From positions 106,137-170,136 of the forward strand of contig QCII01000003.1 in assembly GCA_003216775.1 (NCBI GenBank): DNA of 64,000 nucleotides. Direction: 5' to 3'. Position numbers and translations under genes: made by a program. Below, piece after piece: positions 35,812 through 46,393 of the stretch. The first letter of the stretch is position 1. Each line of letters starts with the position of its first letter. This DNA comes from Prochlorococcus sp. AG-402-K21. GTDB lineage: Bacteria > Cyanobacteriota > Cyanobacteriia > PCC-6307 > Cyanobiaceae. The notes beneath the pieces are model-generated. The model saw nothing but the letters and a program-made list of their open reading frames with translations, ran no database searches and was not told the origin of the DNA.

Positions 35812-37891
35812 CTCCAGATAGACCTAGGTGTTTTATTAAGGAATCTGTTTGTGGCTCTCTTCCCCTGAAAAGTTTAAATATGTCTAATGGAGGTAAGCTT
35901 CCTCCTAAGCTAAGTATTGTATCTTTGAATTTCTTTCCTATTAACTTTAAATCTTCAGAATTTTCTAGATCAGCTTCTTCAAACATTGAAAATGCATCAG
36001 CACTTAGAACTTCGGCCCATTTATATGAGTAATATCCTGCAGAATATCCGCCTGCAAATATATGACTAAAACAACAAAGAAAGTGATCTTCTTGAATTGG
36101 TTGCATAACAGTAGTTTGTTTTGCAATTTCTCTTCTTATTTCATCTGCTGTTTTACCTGCATTTTTTTTAATACAACTGTGCAATCTGAGGTCTGTAATT
36201 GCAAAATGTATTTGTCTAAGAGTAGCCATACCACAATTAAAAGTTCTATTCTTTAGTAGCTTTTCAAAGTTCTCATCGGATAATTTTTCTCCTGTTTTGT
36301 AGTGCTTAGCAATATTCATAAGTGTATTTTTATGAAAACACCAGTTTTCCATAAATTGACTTGGAAGTTCAACTGCATCCCATTCAACGTTGTTTATGCC
36401 AGCTGCTTGAGGAAGATTTACAGTAGTAAGCATGTGTTGAAGACCATGACCAAATTCATGGAACAATGTCTGAACTTCTTCAAAACTCATCAAACTAGGT
36501 TTATCTTTTGATGGTGGAGTCTGATTACAAACGAGATAAGCTACAGGGAGGGTCTTTTTGCCAGCATTATTTTTATTCAAACATTCATCCATCCAAGCAC
36601 CTCCTCTCTTTGTTTCAGGCCTCGAATATGGATCCAGGTAAAAAGATGCTATTTTCTTATCTTCTTTATTGAGGATATTAAAAAATAAGACGTCATCATT
36701 CCATATAGGAGCCTCATCAGTCGCCTCAACTACTTTAATTTCAAAAAGATTCTCACTTAATTTAAATAAACCTTTCAAAACATCATTTAGTGGGAACCAA
36801 GGTCTCAAAGACTCTTGATCCAAATTGAGCTTTTCCTTTCTAAGAAGTTCAGACCAATAAGTAATATCCCATGGCTCAATATTATGCGATTTTGGAAACC
36901 CATTAGCTTTAGAAAACTTATCGAGCGTTGCTAATTCAATTTTTGCGGTTTTGAATGCTGGTTCTCTCAATTCTTCTAAAAGGTTTTCTACATTTTTAAT
37001 TTCCTTCGCCATTTTCGTTGACAAACTTAGTTCTGCCCAACTTTTATAACCGAGAAGATTAGCCTGTTTAGTTCTAAGAGATAATATCTCTTCAATGATT
37101 TGAGAATTATTTTTTTCTCCTTTAGACGCCCTACCAACAAATGCCTTATATAGTTTCTCCCTAAGGTTACGGTCAGTGGCATATGTCATAAATGAAGTAT
37201 AAGTTGGAATATCTAGACTTAATTTCCAAGGCCCATTTTTGATATCTACTTCTTCATCTTTTATTAAGTGGTTTTGTGCTGAAATTGCCATTAATTCAAG
37301 TACTCGTTCAGGAAGACCATCTACTTCAGATTTTTCATTTAATATTAGAAACCATTTATTAGTCGCATCAAGAACATTATTGCTGAAGTCTGTTGATAGC
37401 TTCCCAAGCTTTTCTGAAATGTTGTTGAATTCTTCTTGATCATTCTTTTGTAGTGAAATGCCTCTATGTTGCATCTCAAGAATTTCTTTATCTAAAATTC
37501 TGTTTTTAATTTGATCAAAGTTATTTGTCTCTTTAAGCTTGACTAAAGAATTGTAAATTATTTTACTTTGTCCGAATTTATTACTCAAGCTAATAATCTC
37601 TGGAAGAAATTTTGAATAAATGTCTCTTAGACTTTCAGAATTATTTACTGCATTTAGGTGGCTTATTACTCCCCAACTCCATCTAAGAATTTCATTGACT
37701 TCATTTAAGGGATTTATTACCCTATCCCAATTTAAATCATTATTTATCAGATAGTTAGATAAATTTTTCTCAATGTTTTTATAATCTTCAGCTATCTTTT
37801 TTAGTACTACTGGGAATTGTTTGCTTATGGTTTCGGGAGTAAATTTTTTAAATTCTGGTAATTCTCCATATTTAAAAATTGAGGTATCCAT
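35804..37891 (-). CDS. prlC: Oligopeptidase A (M3 family metallopeptidase)
   Basis: 695 residues, M3 (thimet-oligopeptidase-like) zinc peptidase that degrades short peptides, including cleaved signal peptides, in the cytoplasm. The zinc motif HEFGH is at 478-482 (LFHEFGHGLQHML), with the third ligand in NVEWDAVELPSQFMENW. Length and domain order are normal. It begins 13 nt after ndhD's stop on the same strand, so it may be co-transcribed with ndhD. Confidence 0.95.
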   Translation of the reverse strand: MDTSIFKYGELPEFKKFTPETISKQFPVVLKKIAEDYKNIEKNLSNYLINNDLNWDRVINPLNEVNEILRWSWGVISHLNAVNNSESLRDIYSKFLPEIISLSNKFGQSKIIYNSLVKLKETNNFDQIKNRILDKEILEMQHRGISLQKNDQEEFNNISEKLGKLSTDFSNNVLDATNKWFLILNEKSEVDGLPERVLELMAISAQNHLIKDEEVDIKNGPWKLSLDIPTYTSFMTYATDRNLREKLYKAFVGRASKGEKNNSQIIEEILSLRTKQANLLGYKSWAELSLSTKMAKEIKNVENLLEELREPAFKTAKIELATLDKFSKANGFPKSHNIEPWDITYWSELLRKEKLNLDQESLRPWFPLNDVLKGLFKLSENLFEIKVVEATDEAPIWNDDVLFFNILNKEDKKIASFYLDPYSRPETKRGGAWMDECLNKNNAGKKTLPVAYLVCNQTPPSKDKPSLMSFEEVQTLFHEFGHGLQHMLTTVNLPQAAGINNVEWDAVELPSQFMENWCFHKNTLMNIAKHYKTGEKLSDENFEKLLKNRTFNCGMATLRQIHFAITDLRLHSCIKKNAGKTADEIRREIAKQTTVMQPIQEDHFLCCFSHIFAGGYSAGYYSYKWAEVLSADAFSMFEEADLENSEDLKLIGKKFKDTILSLGGSLPPLDIFKLFRGREPQTDSLIKHLGLSGAT

Positions 37892-37904
37892 TTATGAAAG
37901 TAAT

Positions 37905-39446
37905 CTAATTAACTAAAGTTGGTATCAACCCAACTAACTTAGCTAAAGTGAGCTGCTGACTGAGAGCATTCGTTGAAGATTCGTATAAATTTATCGCGAT
38001 TTTTGGCCAAAAACCTATAACCAAAGTAGGCAACAACAAACTGAAACCAATTGTCAATTCTCTACCATTCATCTCTTTAACTGTTGCTAGTGCTGGAATT
38101 CTAGGGCCAAAGAATACTCTTCTGCACATTGATAATAGATATATTGGTGTTAGAACTAATCCTATGGCTGCAATAAGAATTGTGATTGATCTGAAGAGTG
38201 AACTAAAGCTTTCTTGACTTGTGATACCTAGAAATACCGTGATTTCACTTATAAAACCGCTCATGCCAGGCAACGCGAGAGAAGCTAGTGAGCTTGCTAA
38301 GAAAAAAGCAAAAGTTATTGGCAAGACCTTTGCTAAGCCACCCATATTCGGAATAGAAAGAGTATTTGTTCTTTCATAGAACGAACCTGTGACAAAAAAC
38401 ATTGCTGCTGCGATAAGTCCGTGACTTATCATTTGGAGCATTGCTCCACTTATTCCTAAAGCATCTACCGCTCCTATCCCTAAGAGAACAAAACCCATAT
38501 GGCTTACTGAGCTACATGCAATTCTTCTTTTGACATTATCTTGTGCGAAAGCATTTAATGCTCCGTAAATTATATTAATGATTCCAAGAATGATTAATGC
38601 AGGTGCAATTTGCAGGTGTACTTCAGGTAAAATTTGAACATTGAATCTTAAGAGAGCATAGCCTCCCATTTTTAAAAGTATCCCTGCAAGTAACATAGAT
38701 ACTGGAGCATTAGCCTCTCCATGTGCATCGGGCAACCAAGTATGTAATGGAAAGATAGGCAGTTTCACTCCAAAACCTATTAAAAATCCTAAATAAGATA
38801 ATAAAGCTAGGCTGCCTGATACATGTTTATTAGTTAAATCAGTAATATTTAAAGTAAAGGTATCACCACTCAAGGCAAGTGCTAACCCACTTATTAGTAT
38901 TAATAAAGAAGCTAAAGCTGTATAAAGAATAAATTTAGTGGCCGCATATAATTTCTTTTTCCCTCCCCAAATCGCAATAAGAAGATATACCGGAACTAAT
39001 TCGAGTTCCCAGGCCAAGAAAAATAATAGGAAATCTTGAGAAAGGAAAACTAGTGCTTGTGCTGATGCTTGGACTAATAAAAGAGCAAAATATAGATTAG
39101 ATTTTTTCTTAATTTTCCAACTGGCCGCAGCTGATAAAAATGTAATTAACCCACTTAAAGCTATTAAAGGAGCAGATAACCCATCTACTCCAAGAGACCA
39201 CTCTAAACCTATTGATGGTAACCAGGAAGCTCTTTCTACAAGTTGTAAAGAGCTATCTGAAGTATTGAATTTTTGAAAAAGGACGCCGATTATTAATAAA
39301 AAATCTATAAATAAAAAACTTAATGAGATATTTCTAGGAAGTGAATTATCTTCTCCTTCTTTTGAACTCAAGAAAGGCATTATTAATGCCCCAATTAAAG
39401 GTAGTAAAACAATAGATGATAGCCAAGGAAAAGATTCTAAATTCAT
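37905..39446 (-). CDS. ndhD: NAD(P)H-quinone oxidoreductase chain 4 (NdhD)
   Basis: 513 residues with about 14 membrane helices of the NuoM/NdhD proton-pumping antiporter-like subunit. Visible are [13 protein letters not shown] with the conserved glutamate nearby (LAWELELVP), [22 protein letters not shown] and [14 protein letters not shown]. It belongs to the thylakoid NDH-1 complex, sharing a machine with NdhL at 13.7 kb. Which NdhD paralogue (respiratory or CO2 uptake type) I cannot settle without a tree; the core-complex type is more likely since no CO2-uptake genes are next to it. Confidence 0.93.
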   Translation of the reverse strand: MNLESFPWLSSIVLLPLIGALIMPFLSSKEGEDNSLPRNISLSFLFIDFLLIIGVLFQKFNTSDSSLQLVERASWLPSIGLEWSLGVDGLSAPLIALSGLITFLSAAASWKIKKKSNLYFALLLVQASAQALVFLSQDFLLFFLAWELELVPVYLLIAIWGGKKKLYAATKFILYTALASLLILISGLALALSGDTFTLNITDLTNKHVSGSLALLSYLGFLIGFGVKLPIFPLHTWLPDAHGEANAPVSMLLAGILLKMGGYALLRFNVQILPEVHLQIAPALIILGIINIIYGALNAFAQDNVKRRIACSSVSHMGFVLLGIGAVDALGISGAMLQMISHGLIAAAMFFVTGSFYERTNTLSIPNMGGLAKVLPITFAFFLASSLASLALPGMSGFISEITVFLGITSQESFSSLFRSITILIAAIGLVLTPIYLLSMCRRVFFGPRIPALATVKEMNGRELTIGFSLLLPTLVIGFWPKIAINLYESSTNALSQQLTLAKLVGLIPTLVN

Positions 39447-39525
39447 TTATGTAATGAATAATTTTTTTATTCTAGTTGAAGTTGTACTAGCTTGAGACTA
39501 TAACATTAAAAATGCCTAAGTAAAA

Positions 39526-40473
39526 CTACTTACCAGAGATAGTGCTAAATTGACTTCCTTTTGTTTGAACGTTTAAGAACGGTGCTCTGCTAGCTACACC
39601 AGATTTCTCCCATGCTTTCACCATGGCTTGACTGACGTTTTTACCATTTTCTTTTTTACACAAAGCTAAGATACTTGGCCCAGCCCCACTGATTGCACAT
39701 CCTAGAGCGCCTGCATTTAGTGCGGCATCTTTAACTTCTAATCCACCCTTAATGAGTTTCCACCTGTAGGGTTCATGTAACTTATCAAACATTCCCTCTT
39801 TTATAAGTTCCGCATTACCTGCTTTTAAGCCGTTTAGTAACAAAGTAAGTGCCCCCATATTTGTAACTGCATCTGATATGGGTACATTCTTGGGCATAAC
39901 CTTTCTTGCTTCACTTGTGCTTAAACGAATTGCAGGTATTGCTACAACAGCTTTAATTGAATCGTGCCAATCACATCTAATGATTCTCCATCGTTGAGAA
40001 GAAGACCTGGCTGTCAAGCAAAGCCCACCCAGAAGAGAGGGAACTACATTATCAGGATGACCTTCAATATCAATGGCAAGTTCAAGTAGTTTTTCTTTGG
40101 GCAATGGAGAGTTCATTATTGCATTTGCTCCGATTAATCCAGCAACTATTGCTGTAGCGCTACTTCCAAGCCCGCGTGCAGGTGGCACTGCCAACTTAAC
40201 TCTTGCTTCAAGTGCAAAAGGATCCATATTTGCGCTATCCCATACTTTCTGAGCTGCTCTAAAAACTAAGTTTTCAGGTCCTCCTCTTAAATGATTACCA
40301 TCTGTACTTTCCATTATTAAATCAAATCTATCTCCACCACCTTCAATTCTTGTAAAAATAAACTCATTATACAAATCTAATGCTGCTCCAAGACAATCGA
40401 ATCCAGGCCCTAAATTGGCAGTTGTGGAAGGCACTGTTACCCGTATTTTTTTACCTACTTCAGGAATAGACAT
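39526..40473 (-). CDS. thrB: Homoserine kinase
   Basis: 315 residues of the GHMP kinase superfamily. It phosphorylates homoserine on the path to threonine. The N-terminal TTANLGPGFDCLG and the ATP-binding PPARGLGSSATAIVAGL motifs are typical, as is GAGPSILAL near the end. It is 5 nt downstream of glk; the run glk-thrB with thrS and trpS upstream forms a tight minus-strand unit. ThrB together with ThrS links threonine supply and charging only by position. Confidence 0.96.
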   Translation of the reverse strand: MSIPEVGKKIRVTVPSTTANLGPGFDCLGAALDLYNEFIFTRIEGGGDRFDLIMESTDGNHLRGGPENLVFRAAQKVWDSANMDPFALEARVKLAVPPARGLGSSATAIVAGLIGANAIMNSPLPKEKLLELAIDIEGHPDNVVPSLLGGLCLTARSSSQRWRIIRCDWHDSIKAVVAIPAIRLSTSEARKVMPKNVPISDAVTNMGALTLLLNGLKAGNAELIKEGMFDKLHEPYRWKLIKGGLEVKDAALNAGALGCAISGAGPSILALCKKENGKNVSQAMVKAWEKSGVASRAPFLNVQTKGSQFSTISGK

Positions 40474-40478
40474 TTTTT

Positions 40479-41513
40479 TTAAGTTTTTAAAAGCATTTTT
40501 GCTCTGCAGGCTGCACTAAAAAGTCCAAACTCTTCATCTAAAATTACTTTTATAGGTATTGTTTTAAGAATATCTTTTAATCTTCCCTTATCGAAAAATT
40601 GTTTTAAAAATAAGTCTGATTTAAAGTTTTTGAAATGTTTTGATGCTGTTCCTCCAGAAATCCATAATCCACCAAAGCACAATTCTTGAAGAGCAACATC
40701 TCCCAATAAAGAGGCATAAGCGCCTAACCAAATCCTCTCAACTTCAATCATTAGCTGATCACCTTCTTTAGAAAGATTACAAATTTTTTCAGGTAGTTCT
40801 TTTCTCGCAGCATCAGAAATTTTAATTTTTTTTAAATATTGTTGTAGAGAGTGGTTTTGGGCATCAGGTTTGCTTAGTCTCCATTCGGCAATTCTTGATA
40901 AACCAGTGCCGCTTATAATTCTTTCAGAAGATATCCTTTCAACTTTTAAGTAATTCTTAAGCCAAATTTTTAAATCCCATTCTAATTTTGACTTTGGGGA
41001 GTACTCAACATGACCACCTTCACTAGCTAAAACTTTTACCTTTTCTCCTGATATTATTCCTCTTGCAATCCCCAAGCCAGTCCCCGCTCCAACGATGGCA
41101 TGCAAATCATTATTAGCACCTTCAGAATCAGATCCATTTTGGATAGTAGAATATTGATTTTTTTTTAAAAAAGGTATTCCATAAATTTGTACAGCGAAAT
41201 CATTTATTAGCTCGCAGCTTTTAAAATTAAATTTATTTTGTAAAGCATTTCCAGAAATATTCCATGACAAGTTAATGATTTTTGCGTTGTTTTTAGATAA
41301 AGGACCAGCTACGGCAAAACATGCAGAAGAAGGATGAGCAATATTCTTGCATTCTTTTTTGAGAAAATCTTCTAGGATTAGTTCAAAAGAACCCCAATCA
41401 GAAGATATATATTTCTTTTTGAATATTAACTTAGGCGAATTATTATTTATTTCTTTTTCGAAAATTCCTAATAGAACCTTTGTACCTCCTAAATCACAAG
41501 CGAGAAAATTCAT
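40479..41513 (-). CDS. glk: Glucokinase
   Basis: 344 residues of the Glk (hexokinase-fold, non-ROK) family. It phosphorylates glucose with ATP. The phosphate-binding DLGGTKVLLGIF starts at residue 7, the INLSWNIS and ELINDFAVQIYG segments form the sugar site, and GAGTGLGIA plus EGGHVEYSP follow. It could recycle glucose from glycogen or taken up from outside. Ten nt after thrS. Confidence 0.94.
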   Translation of the reverse strand: MNFLACDLGGTKVLLGIFEKEINNNSPKLIFKKKYISSDWGSFELILEDFLKKECKNIAHPSSACFAVAGPLSKNNAKIINLSWNISGNALQNKFNFKSCELINDFAVQIYGIPFLKKNQYSTIQNGSDSEGANNDLHAIVGAGTGLGIARGIISGEKVKVLASEGGHVEYSPKSKLEWDLKIWLKNYLKVERISSERIISGTGLSRIAEWRLSKPDAQNHSLQQYLKKIKISDAARKELPEKICNLSKEGDQLMIEVERIWLGAYASLLGDVALQELCFGGLWISGGTASKHFKNFKSDLFLKQFFDKGRLKDILKTIPIKVILDEEFGLFSAACRAKMLLKT

Positions 41514-41523
41514 ATATTAGAAA

Positions 41524-43440
41524 TTATTCTGTTCTCCCTTTTTTTTCTATTAATTCATCCATTAATTTGAAAAGATTTGGTAAATTGAAAATTCCTAAAT
41601 TTCTTCCATTTAAGGCTCTTAAAGCGACTGAATCAATTTCCTCTTCTTTATCACCAATAACTGCAATTAAAGGAACTCTCCCGAGAGTTGCTTCTCGAAT
41701 TTTATATCCTATTTTTTCATTCCTAATATCAACTTTTGATCGGTAACCATTATTATTTATTAATTCATTAAACCTTAAACATTTTTCAATATTTCTGTCA
41801 GTAATGCTCAATAAAATTATTTGATAAGGCGCAAGCCAAATTGGGAATTTTGCCTCATATTGTTCAATTAAGATTCCTATAAATCTTTCAAAAGATCCTA
41901 GAATTGCTCTATGCAACATAACTGGATTTCTTTTTTCATTATTAATATCTACATAAGTTGCATCCAATCTAATAGGCATTGAAAAATCAACCTGAATTGT
42001 TCCGCATTGCCAAACTCTATTAAGACAATCCTTTAACGAGAATTCTATTTTTGGACCATAAAAAGCACCTTCTCCAGGTTGTAGTTCCCATTTTAGATTC
42101 TTATTATCGAGAGCTTTGGTAAGAGCCTCTTCTGATTTATCCCAAATTTCTTCACTGCCTACCCTTTTTTCAGGACGAGTTGATAATTTGATAATGATTT
42201 CATCAAAACCAAAAGTTTTATAAACCTCGAAAACAAGATCTATAAAAGTAGATACCTCTTCTTGAATTTGCTCTTCTGTGCAGAATATGTGTGCATCATC
42301 TTGAGTAAAGTTTCTTACTCTCATTAAGCCGTGTAGAGCACCAGAAGGCTCGTTTCTGTGACAAGAACCAAATTCAGCAAGACGAATAGGTAAATCCTTA
42401 TAACTTTTTAAACCTTGATTAAATACTTGAATATGGCATGGACAATTCATTGGCTTAATTGCATATGTTCGATTTTCTGATGCAGTGGTGAACATATCGT
42501 CTCTAAATTTTTCCCAATGACCGGATTTTTCCCAAAGAGATTTATCAACAGCTTGTGGGGTTTTAATTTCTAAATAATCATTTTTTTTGAGTATTTCTCT
42601 TATGTACTTTTCCAGTACTTGGTAGATTGTCCATCCATTTGGATGCCAAAAAATCATTCCTGGAGATTCTTCTTGTATATGAAATAGTGAATGTTTTTTA
42701 CCAAGTTTTCTATGATCTCTTTTTTCGGCTTCTTCAATTCTTGTTAAGTAGTCATTGAGTTCTTTTTCTTTTGACCATGCAGTTCCATATATTCTCTGTA
42801 ATAATTCATTCTCACTATTACCTCTCCAATATGAACCTGATAATTTAAGTAATTTAAAGTGTCTCAAATGTCTAGTGTTAGGAACATGAGGCCCTCTACA
42901 CATGTCGATGTATTCTTCGTGCTTGTATAAATTGATGAGACCTTCTTCAGGAATTTCCTCAATTATTCTTAATTTAAAAGTCTCACCTCTTTCTTTAAAA
43001 GTTTTAATTGCCTCTTCTTTAGAAACTTGTAAAATTTCAACGTCATAGTTTGTTTTTATTAATTTATTAATTCTATTTTCGATTTTTATTAAATCTTCAG
43101 GAGTAAATCTGTATTCAGAGAAAATATCGTAATAAAAACCATCTTCAATTACAGGTCCAATCGCCATTTTAATATCAGAGTAAATTTGTTTAACTGCATG
43201 ACCAATAAGGTGAGCGAAGGAATGTCTTATTATTTCAATTCCTTCTTTATCTTTTGATGTGATGATTACAACTTTGGAATCTTTATTTATAGGAATTGTT
43301 GCATCAAGAAGAACATCATTTACTTTCCCAGCAATTGTTGCTTTAGCTAATCCAGCGCCTATACTCTGGGCAACTTCTAGAATAGTTACAGATTTTTCGA
43401 AAACCTTTTTTGAACCATCAGGCAAGGTAATTATTGGCAT
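41524..43440 (-). CDS. thrS: Threonyl-tRNA synthetase
   Basis: 638 residues, a class II synthetase: TGS domain (1-60), the second additional editing domain with [15 protein letters not shown] and [12 protein letters not shown] (about 70-220), the catalytic domain with [10 protein letters not shown] and [21 protein letters not shown], and the anticodon-binding domain at the C-terminus. The full editing domain for clearing Ser-tRNA(Thr) is present. Three nt after trpS; trpS-thrS-glk-thrB look like one transcript. Confidence 0.97.
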   Translation of the reverse strand: MPIITLPDGSKKVFEKSVTILEVAQSIGAGLAKATIAGKVNDVLLDATIPINKDSKVVIITSKDKEGIEIIRHSFAHLIGHAVKQIYSDIKMAIGPVIEDGFYYDIFSEYRFTPEDLIKIENRINKLIKTNYDVEILQVSKEEAIKTFKERGETFKLRIIEEIPEEGLINLYKHEEYIDMCRGPHVPNTRHLRHFKLLKLSGSYWRGNSENELLQRIYGTAWSKEKELNDYLTRIEEAEKRDHRKLGKKHSLFHIQEESPGMIFWHPNGWTIYQVLEKYIREILKKNDYLEIKTPQAVDKSLWEKSGHWEKFRDDMFTTASENRTYAIKPMNCPCHIQVFNQGLKSYKDLPIRLAEFGSCHRNEPSGALHGLMRVRNFTQDDAHIFCTEEQIQEEVSTFIDLVFEVYKTFGFDEIIIKLSTRPEKRVGSEEIWDKSEEALTKALDNKNLKWELQPGEGAFYGPKIEFSLKDCLNRVWQCGTIQVDFSMPIRLDATYVDINNEKRNPVMLHRAILGSFERFIGILIEQYEAKFPIWLAPYQIILLSITDRNIEKCLRFNELINNNGYRSKVDIRNEKIGYKIREATLGRVPLIAVIGDKEEEIDSVALRALNGRNLGIFNLPNLFKLMDELIEKKGRTE

Positions 43441-43443
43441 AAT

Positions 43444-44460
43444 TTATTTCTCCATAACAAAGAATCCCAATTTTGATTTAACTCTTTTTAAAGTCTGATT
43501 TGCTAAATCTTCAGCTTTTACCTTTCCTTCATCAAGGATTTTATTTAGTTGATAGGGATCATTAATTAATAATTTATATTTTTGCTGAATAGGTTCTAGT
43601 GATTCAATAAGTTGTTCAGTAATTAATTTTTTAAATGTTCCCCAGCCAGTATCGAAGAATTCTTTTTCACATTGAGAAATTTCTTTGCCAGATAATATTG
43701 AATAAATCATAAGTAGATTTTTAGATTCTGGCCTCTCAGGATTGTTAAATTCTATTCCAATATAACTATCACTTTTCGCCCTTTTTATTTTTTTTGTGAT
43801 TATTTCAGGAGCATCTAATAAGTTAATACGACTTCCTTCATTAGGATCACTTTTGCTCATCTTTTTCGAGCCATCAATTAAGCTCATTATTTTTGATCCA
43901 TTCTTCATAATTATTGGCTGAGGTATTTTCAGAATATTTTTATCTTTACTAAATTTGGCATTAATTCTTTGTTGTGCAATATCCCTGGCAAGTTCAAGAT
44001 GTTGTTTTTGATCTTCGCCTACTGGTACGAAGTCAGCGTCATATAGAAGGATGTCTGCCGCCATCAGTATTGGATAGTCAAATAATCCAATAGATACATT
44101 ATTCCCCTGTTGTATAGATTTTTCTTTGAATTGAATCATTCTTTCCATCCAATTTATTGGGGTCATGCAATTTAATATCCAACAAAGTTCTGAATGTGCA
44201 GAAATCTGACTTTGGACAAAAATTGAGCATATCTTTGGATCTATCCCACAAGCAACATACAAAGCCGCAGTAGAGAGAGTATTCTTGGACAATTCTTTAG
44301 GATTATATGCAGCCGTGATTGCGTGCAAATCAACTACACATAGAAATGTTTCATATTGATCTTGAAGCGTAACCCAATTATTTATTGCCCCAAGCCAATT
44401 CCCAATATGTAAATCACCAGTTGGTTGAACCCCCGAAAGAATTCTTTTCTTATTTGCCAT
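43444..44460 (-). CDS. trpS: Tryptophanyl-tRNA synthetase
   Basis: 338 residues, a class I synthetase. The HIGH-type motif is GDLHIGNWLG near residue 20 and the KMSKS loop appears as SKKMSKSDPN near residue 200. Both are intact and length is normal. Its start overlaps the end of the upstream Arg/Gly-rich gene by 11 nt, so it is probably translated by coupling to that gene. Confidence 0.97.
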   Translation of the reverse strand: MANKKRILSGVQPTGDLHIGNWLGAINNWVTLQDQYETFLCVVDLHAITAAYNPKELSKNTLSTAALYVACGIDPKICSIFVQSQISAHSELCWILNCMTPINWMERMIQFKEKSIQQGNNVSIGLFDYPILMAADILLYDADFVPVGEDQKQHLELARDIAQQRINAKFSKDKNILKIPQPIIMKNGSKIMSLIDGSKKMSKSDPNEGSRINLLDAPEIITKKIKRAKSDSYIGIEFNNPERPESKNLLMIYSILSGKEISQCEKEFFDTGWGTFKKLITEQLIESLEPIQQKYKLLINDPYQLNKILDEGKVKAEDLANQTLKRVKSKLGFFVMEK

Positions 44461-44872
44461 CCTCTTCTTCTTCGCTAGATTGGATTTCTTCTGTTGATGT
44501 AATTTTTACAGGTCTTGCAAAGGGGTCTGGAGTTGTTTTTGTCTTTTCTTCATAAGAGTTTTGTGATTGTTTATTCGGAGAAGAGTTTTTGTTGTTTTTT
44601 GCATATTCTGTGATTGATTCAATCAATTTTTCGTCTTTGATCATTTCGCTAAGTGTTCTAACAGAGAAACCCAGAACTGCAACAGTAGACCTTAGCTGAA
44701 ATGTCTCTTGTATTGATTTAACGGCTTTCATTTCGTTATCACTCAATCTTATGCGGAATCCTCCCCCATCTCTTCTGCCGCCAGACCTATCTCTGTAATT
44801 TGATTTTTGATTATTAGAATGACCTCTGTAATTTTCTTGTCCAGGATTATTGCTGAAATTTGAATTAGACAT
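44450..44872 (-). CDS. Arg/Gly/Asn-rich conserved protein, possibly RNA-binding
   Basis: 140 residues in three parts: a disordered, Asn/Gly/Arg-rich N-terminus (about 1-38, with SGGRRDGGG), a folded core FRIRLSDNEMKAVKSIQETFQLRSTVAVLGFS-like segment (about 38-80, shown here in part), and a Ser/Glu-rich acidic tail ending in EEEEDGK. The RGG-like start suggests nucleic acid binding, but I do not recognise the family. It overlaps trpS by 11 nt and would lead the trpS-thrS-glk-thrB unit. It reads divergently from the DUF697 gene across 165 nt. Confidence 0.66.
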   Translation of the reverse strand: MSNSNFSNNPGQENYRGHSNNQKSNYRDRSGGRRDGGGFRIRLSDNEMKAVKSIQETFQLRSTVAVLGFSVRTLSEMIKDEKLIESITEYAKNNKNSSPNKQSQNSYEEKTKTTPDPFARPVKITSTEEIQSSEEEEDGK

Positions 44873-44918
44873 CTTGATGTTTCTTATGTTTATTTAAATA
44901 GTTTATTAACTTAGCATC

Positions 44919-44987
44919 TAGTTATGCAATAAGTATTTTTAAAAGCCTAAATTTTTATCTTTTGATTAAAGACTTATGTAGTTATGC
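44919..44987. promoter_or_regulatory. Pair of TAGTTATGC direct repeats in a divergent control region
   Basis: TAGTTATGC occurs at 44919-44927 and again at 44979-44987, exactly 60 bp apart, in the 165-nt space between the divergent Arg/Gly-rich gene and the DUF697 gene. It may be a repeated binding site. Nine bases in AT-rich DNA is weak evidence. Nothing else specific is seen in this space. Confidence 0.22.
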
Positions 44988-45037
44988 TTTTCTCATTCAC
45001 AACTTGCATTAAAATAAAATTAGAGAAATAAAGTATT

Positions 45038-46381
45038 GTGTTTGATATTAGTAAAGACAACCTTTTAAAGGATTTCATAAAGTTTCCTAAAAAAAATCTT
45101 ATTGTTATTTTATTGTTATTAGGTTTTGGGGAATGGTTTGTAAGTGACTTAATTAATTTTGCAGGGGGCTCAATAGGATTTTTTGCTTTGTGTTTTGGGG
45201 GATATTTCTATTTGAAGACTGATAAGCCTAAATTTAATGAGCCACATAATTTAGAGGGTTGGATAAATCTATGTAATGAAGATTTAAATTTTTTTGAAGA
45301 ACTTGAAGCAAAAAATGAATTAGAGAATCAGAATTCAAAAAGACAAAAAACACTTGAATCTATTCTTAATAGATGTGATAAAGAAAAAATAAGTTGCATT
45401 GGACAAAAAAATTATCAAAGTTTTCAAGCTATTTTGAAAATTCATTTTAAAGCAGATAAGTTTGACTTTGATTTATATGAAAAACTGCCTAAATACAATC
45501 CTTCTGGAATTATTCCAAAAGAGGCCTTTAATAGCGATGCAATCTTGTATCTTGTAAACTTGCCTTTGTCGGCAAATGATTTTTTGTGGCTGGAAAAGTT
45601 CCCTAAAAATATGCCAATATGGTTAGTGGCTTTAACTTCCAATGAAATAGAAGCTAAAAATCAGATAGAAGACCTAAAGTCTCAAATTTCGAGTGACTTT
45701 ATAAATAAAATTATTACTTTTGATATAAATAAAAATGAAATAACAAATATACCTTTTTCTTTGAGGAAGTTTTTCATAAGTTCATCTAAAAATATTGAAA
45801 ATACAAAAAAAAGGCTCTTGAAAGAACTACATGTTGCCTGGCAATCTGAAATTGAAGGGATAAGAAGAATGCAGTTAAAAGGAATACAAAGAAAAAATCA
45901 AATTCTTGTAGCCACCACTGTTTTCTTATCTCCCATCCCATCAATTGATGTTATGGCAATGACAGTACTAAATTCTCTAATGATTAAAGAGATAAAATCT
46001 ATATGGGGATGTAGTTGGTCTCCTGAAATATTAGATAAAGTCTCTAAAGAGATTTTAAAGACTGCAATTGCTCAGGGAGTTATTGAATGGAGTGGACAGA
46101 CTCTAATTGGCATAACAAAATTACATGGCCCAAATTGGCTTGTTTCTGGAACATTTCAGGCTGTTAGTGCTGCTTACTTAACAAGAGTAGTATCGAGTTC
46201 TTTGGCTGATTTTATGGCAATAACGAAAGGAGTAGAAGAACCTGATTTGGATTTTATAAAGAAAAATTCTGAAAAAATTGTTGAAAAAGCTTTTGAAAAA
46301 GAAAAAATAAATTGGAAAGGATTTATGTCGGATCTTAGAAAACCACTTATGAAACTATCTTTTGGTTCATTGTCTGAGTAA
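45038..46381 (+). CDS. DUF697 (YcjF-type) membrane protein
   Basis: 447 residues from a GTG start. Two membrane helices lie near the N-terminus (about 20-57), then a GTPase-like middle region (about 90-250) in which no Walker A P-loop can be found, then the DUF697 domain (about 265-410), with FLSPIPSIDVMAMTVLNS and a hydrophobic helix bundle. Such proteins are related to membrane GTPases but here appear to have lost the nucleotide site. The metal-transport gene mntC starts 12 nt later, so the two may be co-transcribed. Function unknown. Confidence 0.78.
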   Translation: MFDISKDNLLKDFIKFPKKNLIVILLLLGFGEWFVSDLINFAGGSIGFFALCFGGYFYLKTDKPKFNEPHNLEGWINLCNEDLNFFEELEAKNELENQNSKRQKTLESILNRCDKEKISCIGQKNYQSFQAILKIHFKADKFDFDLYEKLPKYNPSGIIPKEAFNSDAILYLVNLPLSANDFLWLEKFPKNMPIWLVALTSNEIEAKNQIEDLKSQISSDFINKIITFDINKNEITNIPFSLRKFFISSSKNIENTKKRLLKELHVAWQSEIEGIRRMQLKGIQRKNQILVATTVFLSPIPSIDVMAMTVLNSLMIKEIKSIWGCSWSPEILDKVSKEILKTAIAQGVIEWSGQTLIGITKLHGPNWLVSGTFQAVSAAYLTRVVSSSLADFMAITKGVEEPDLDFIKKNSEKIVEKAFEKEKINWKGFMSDLRKPLMKLSFGSLSE

Positions 46382-46393
46382 GAATTTTTAAAT

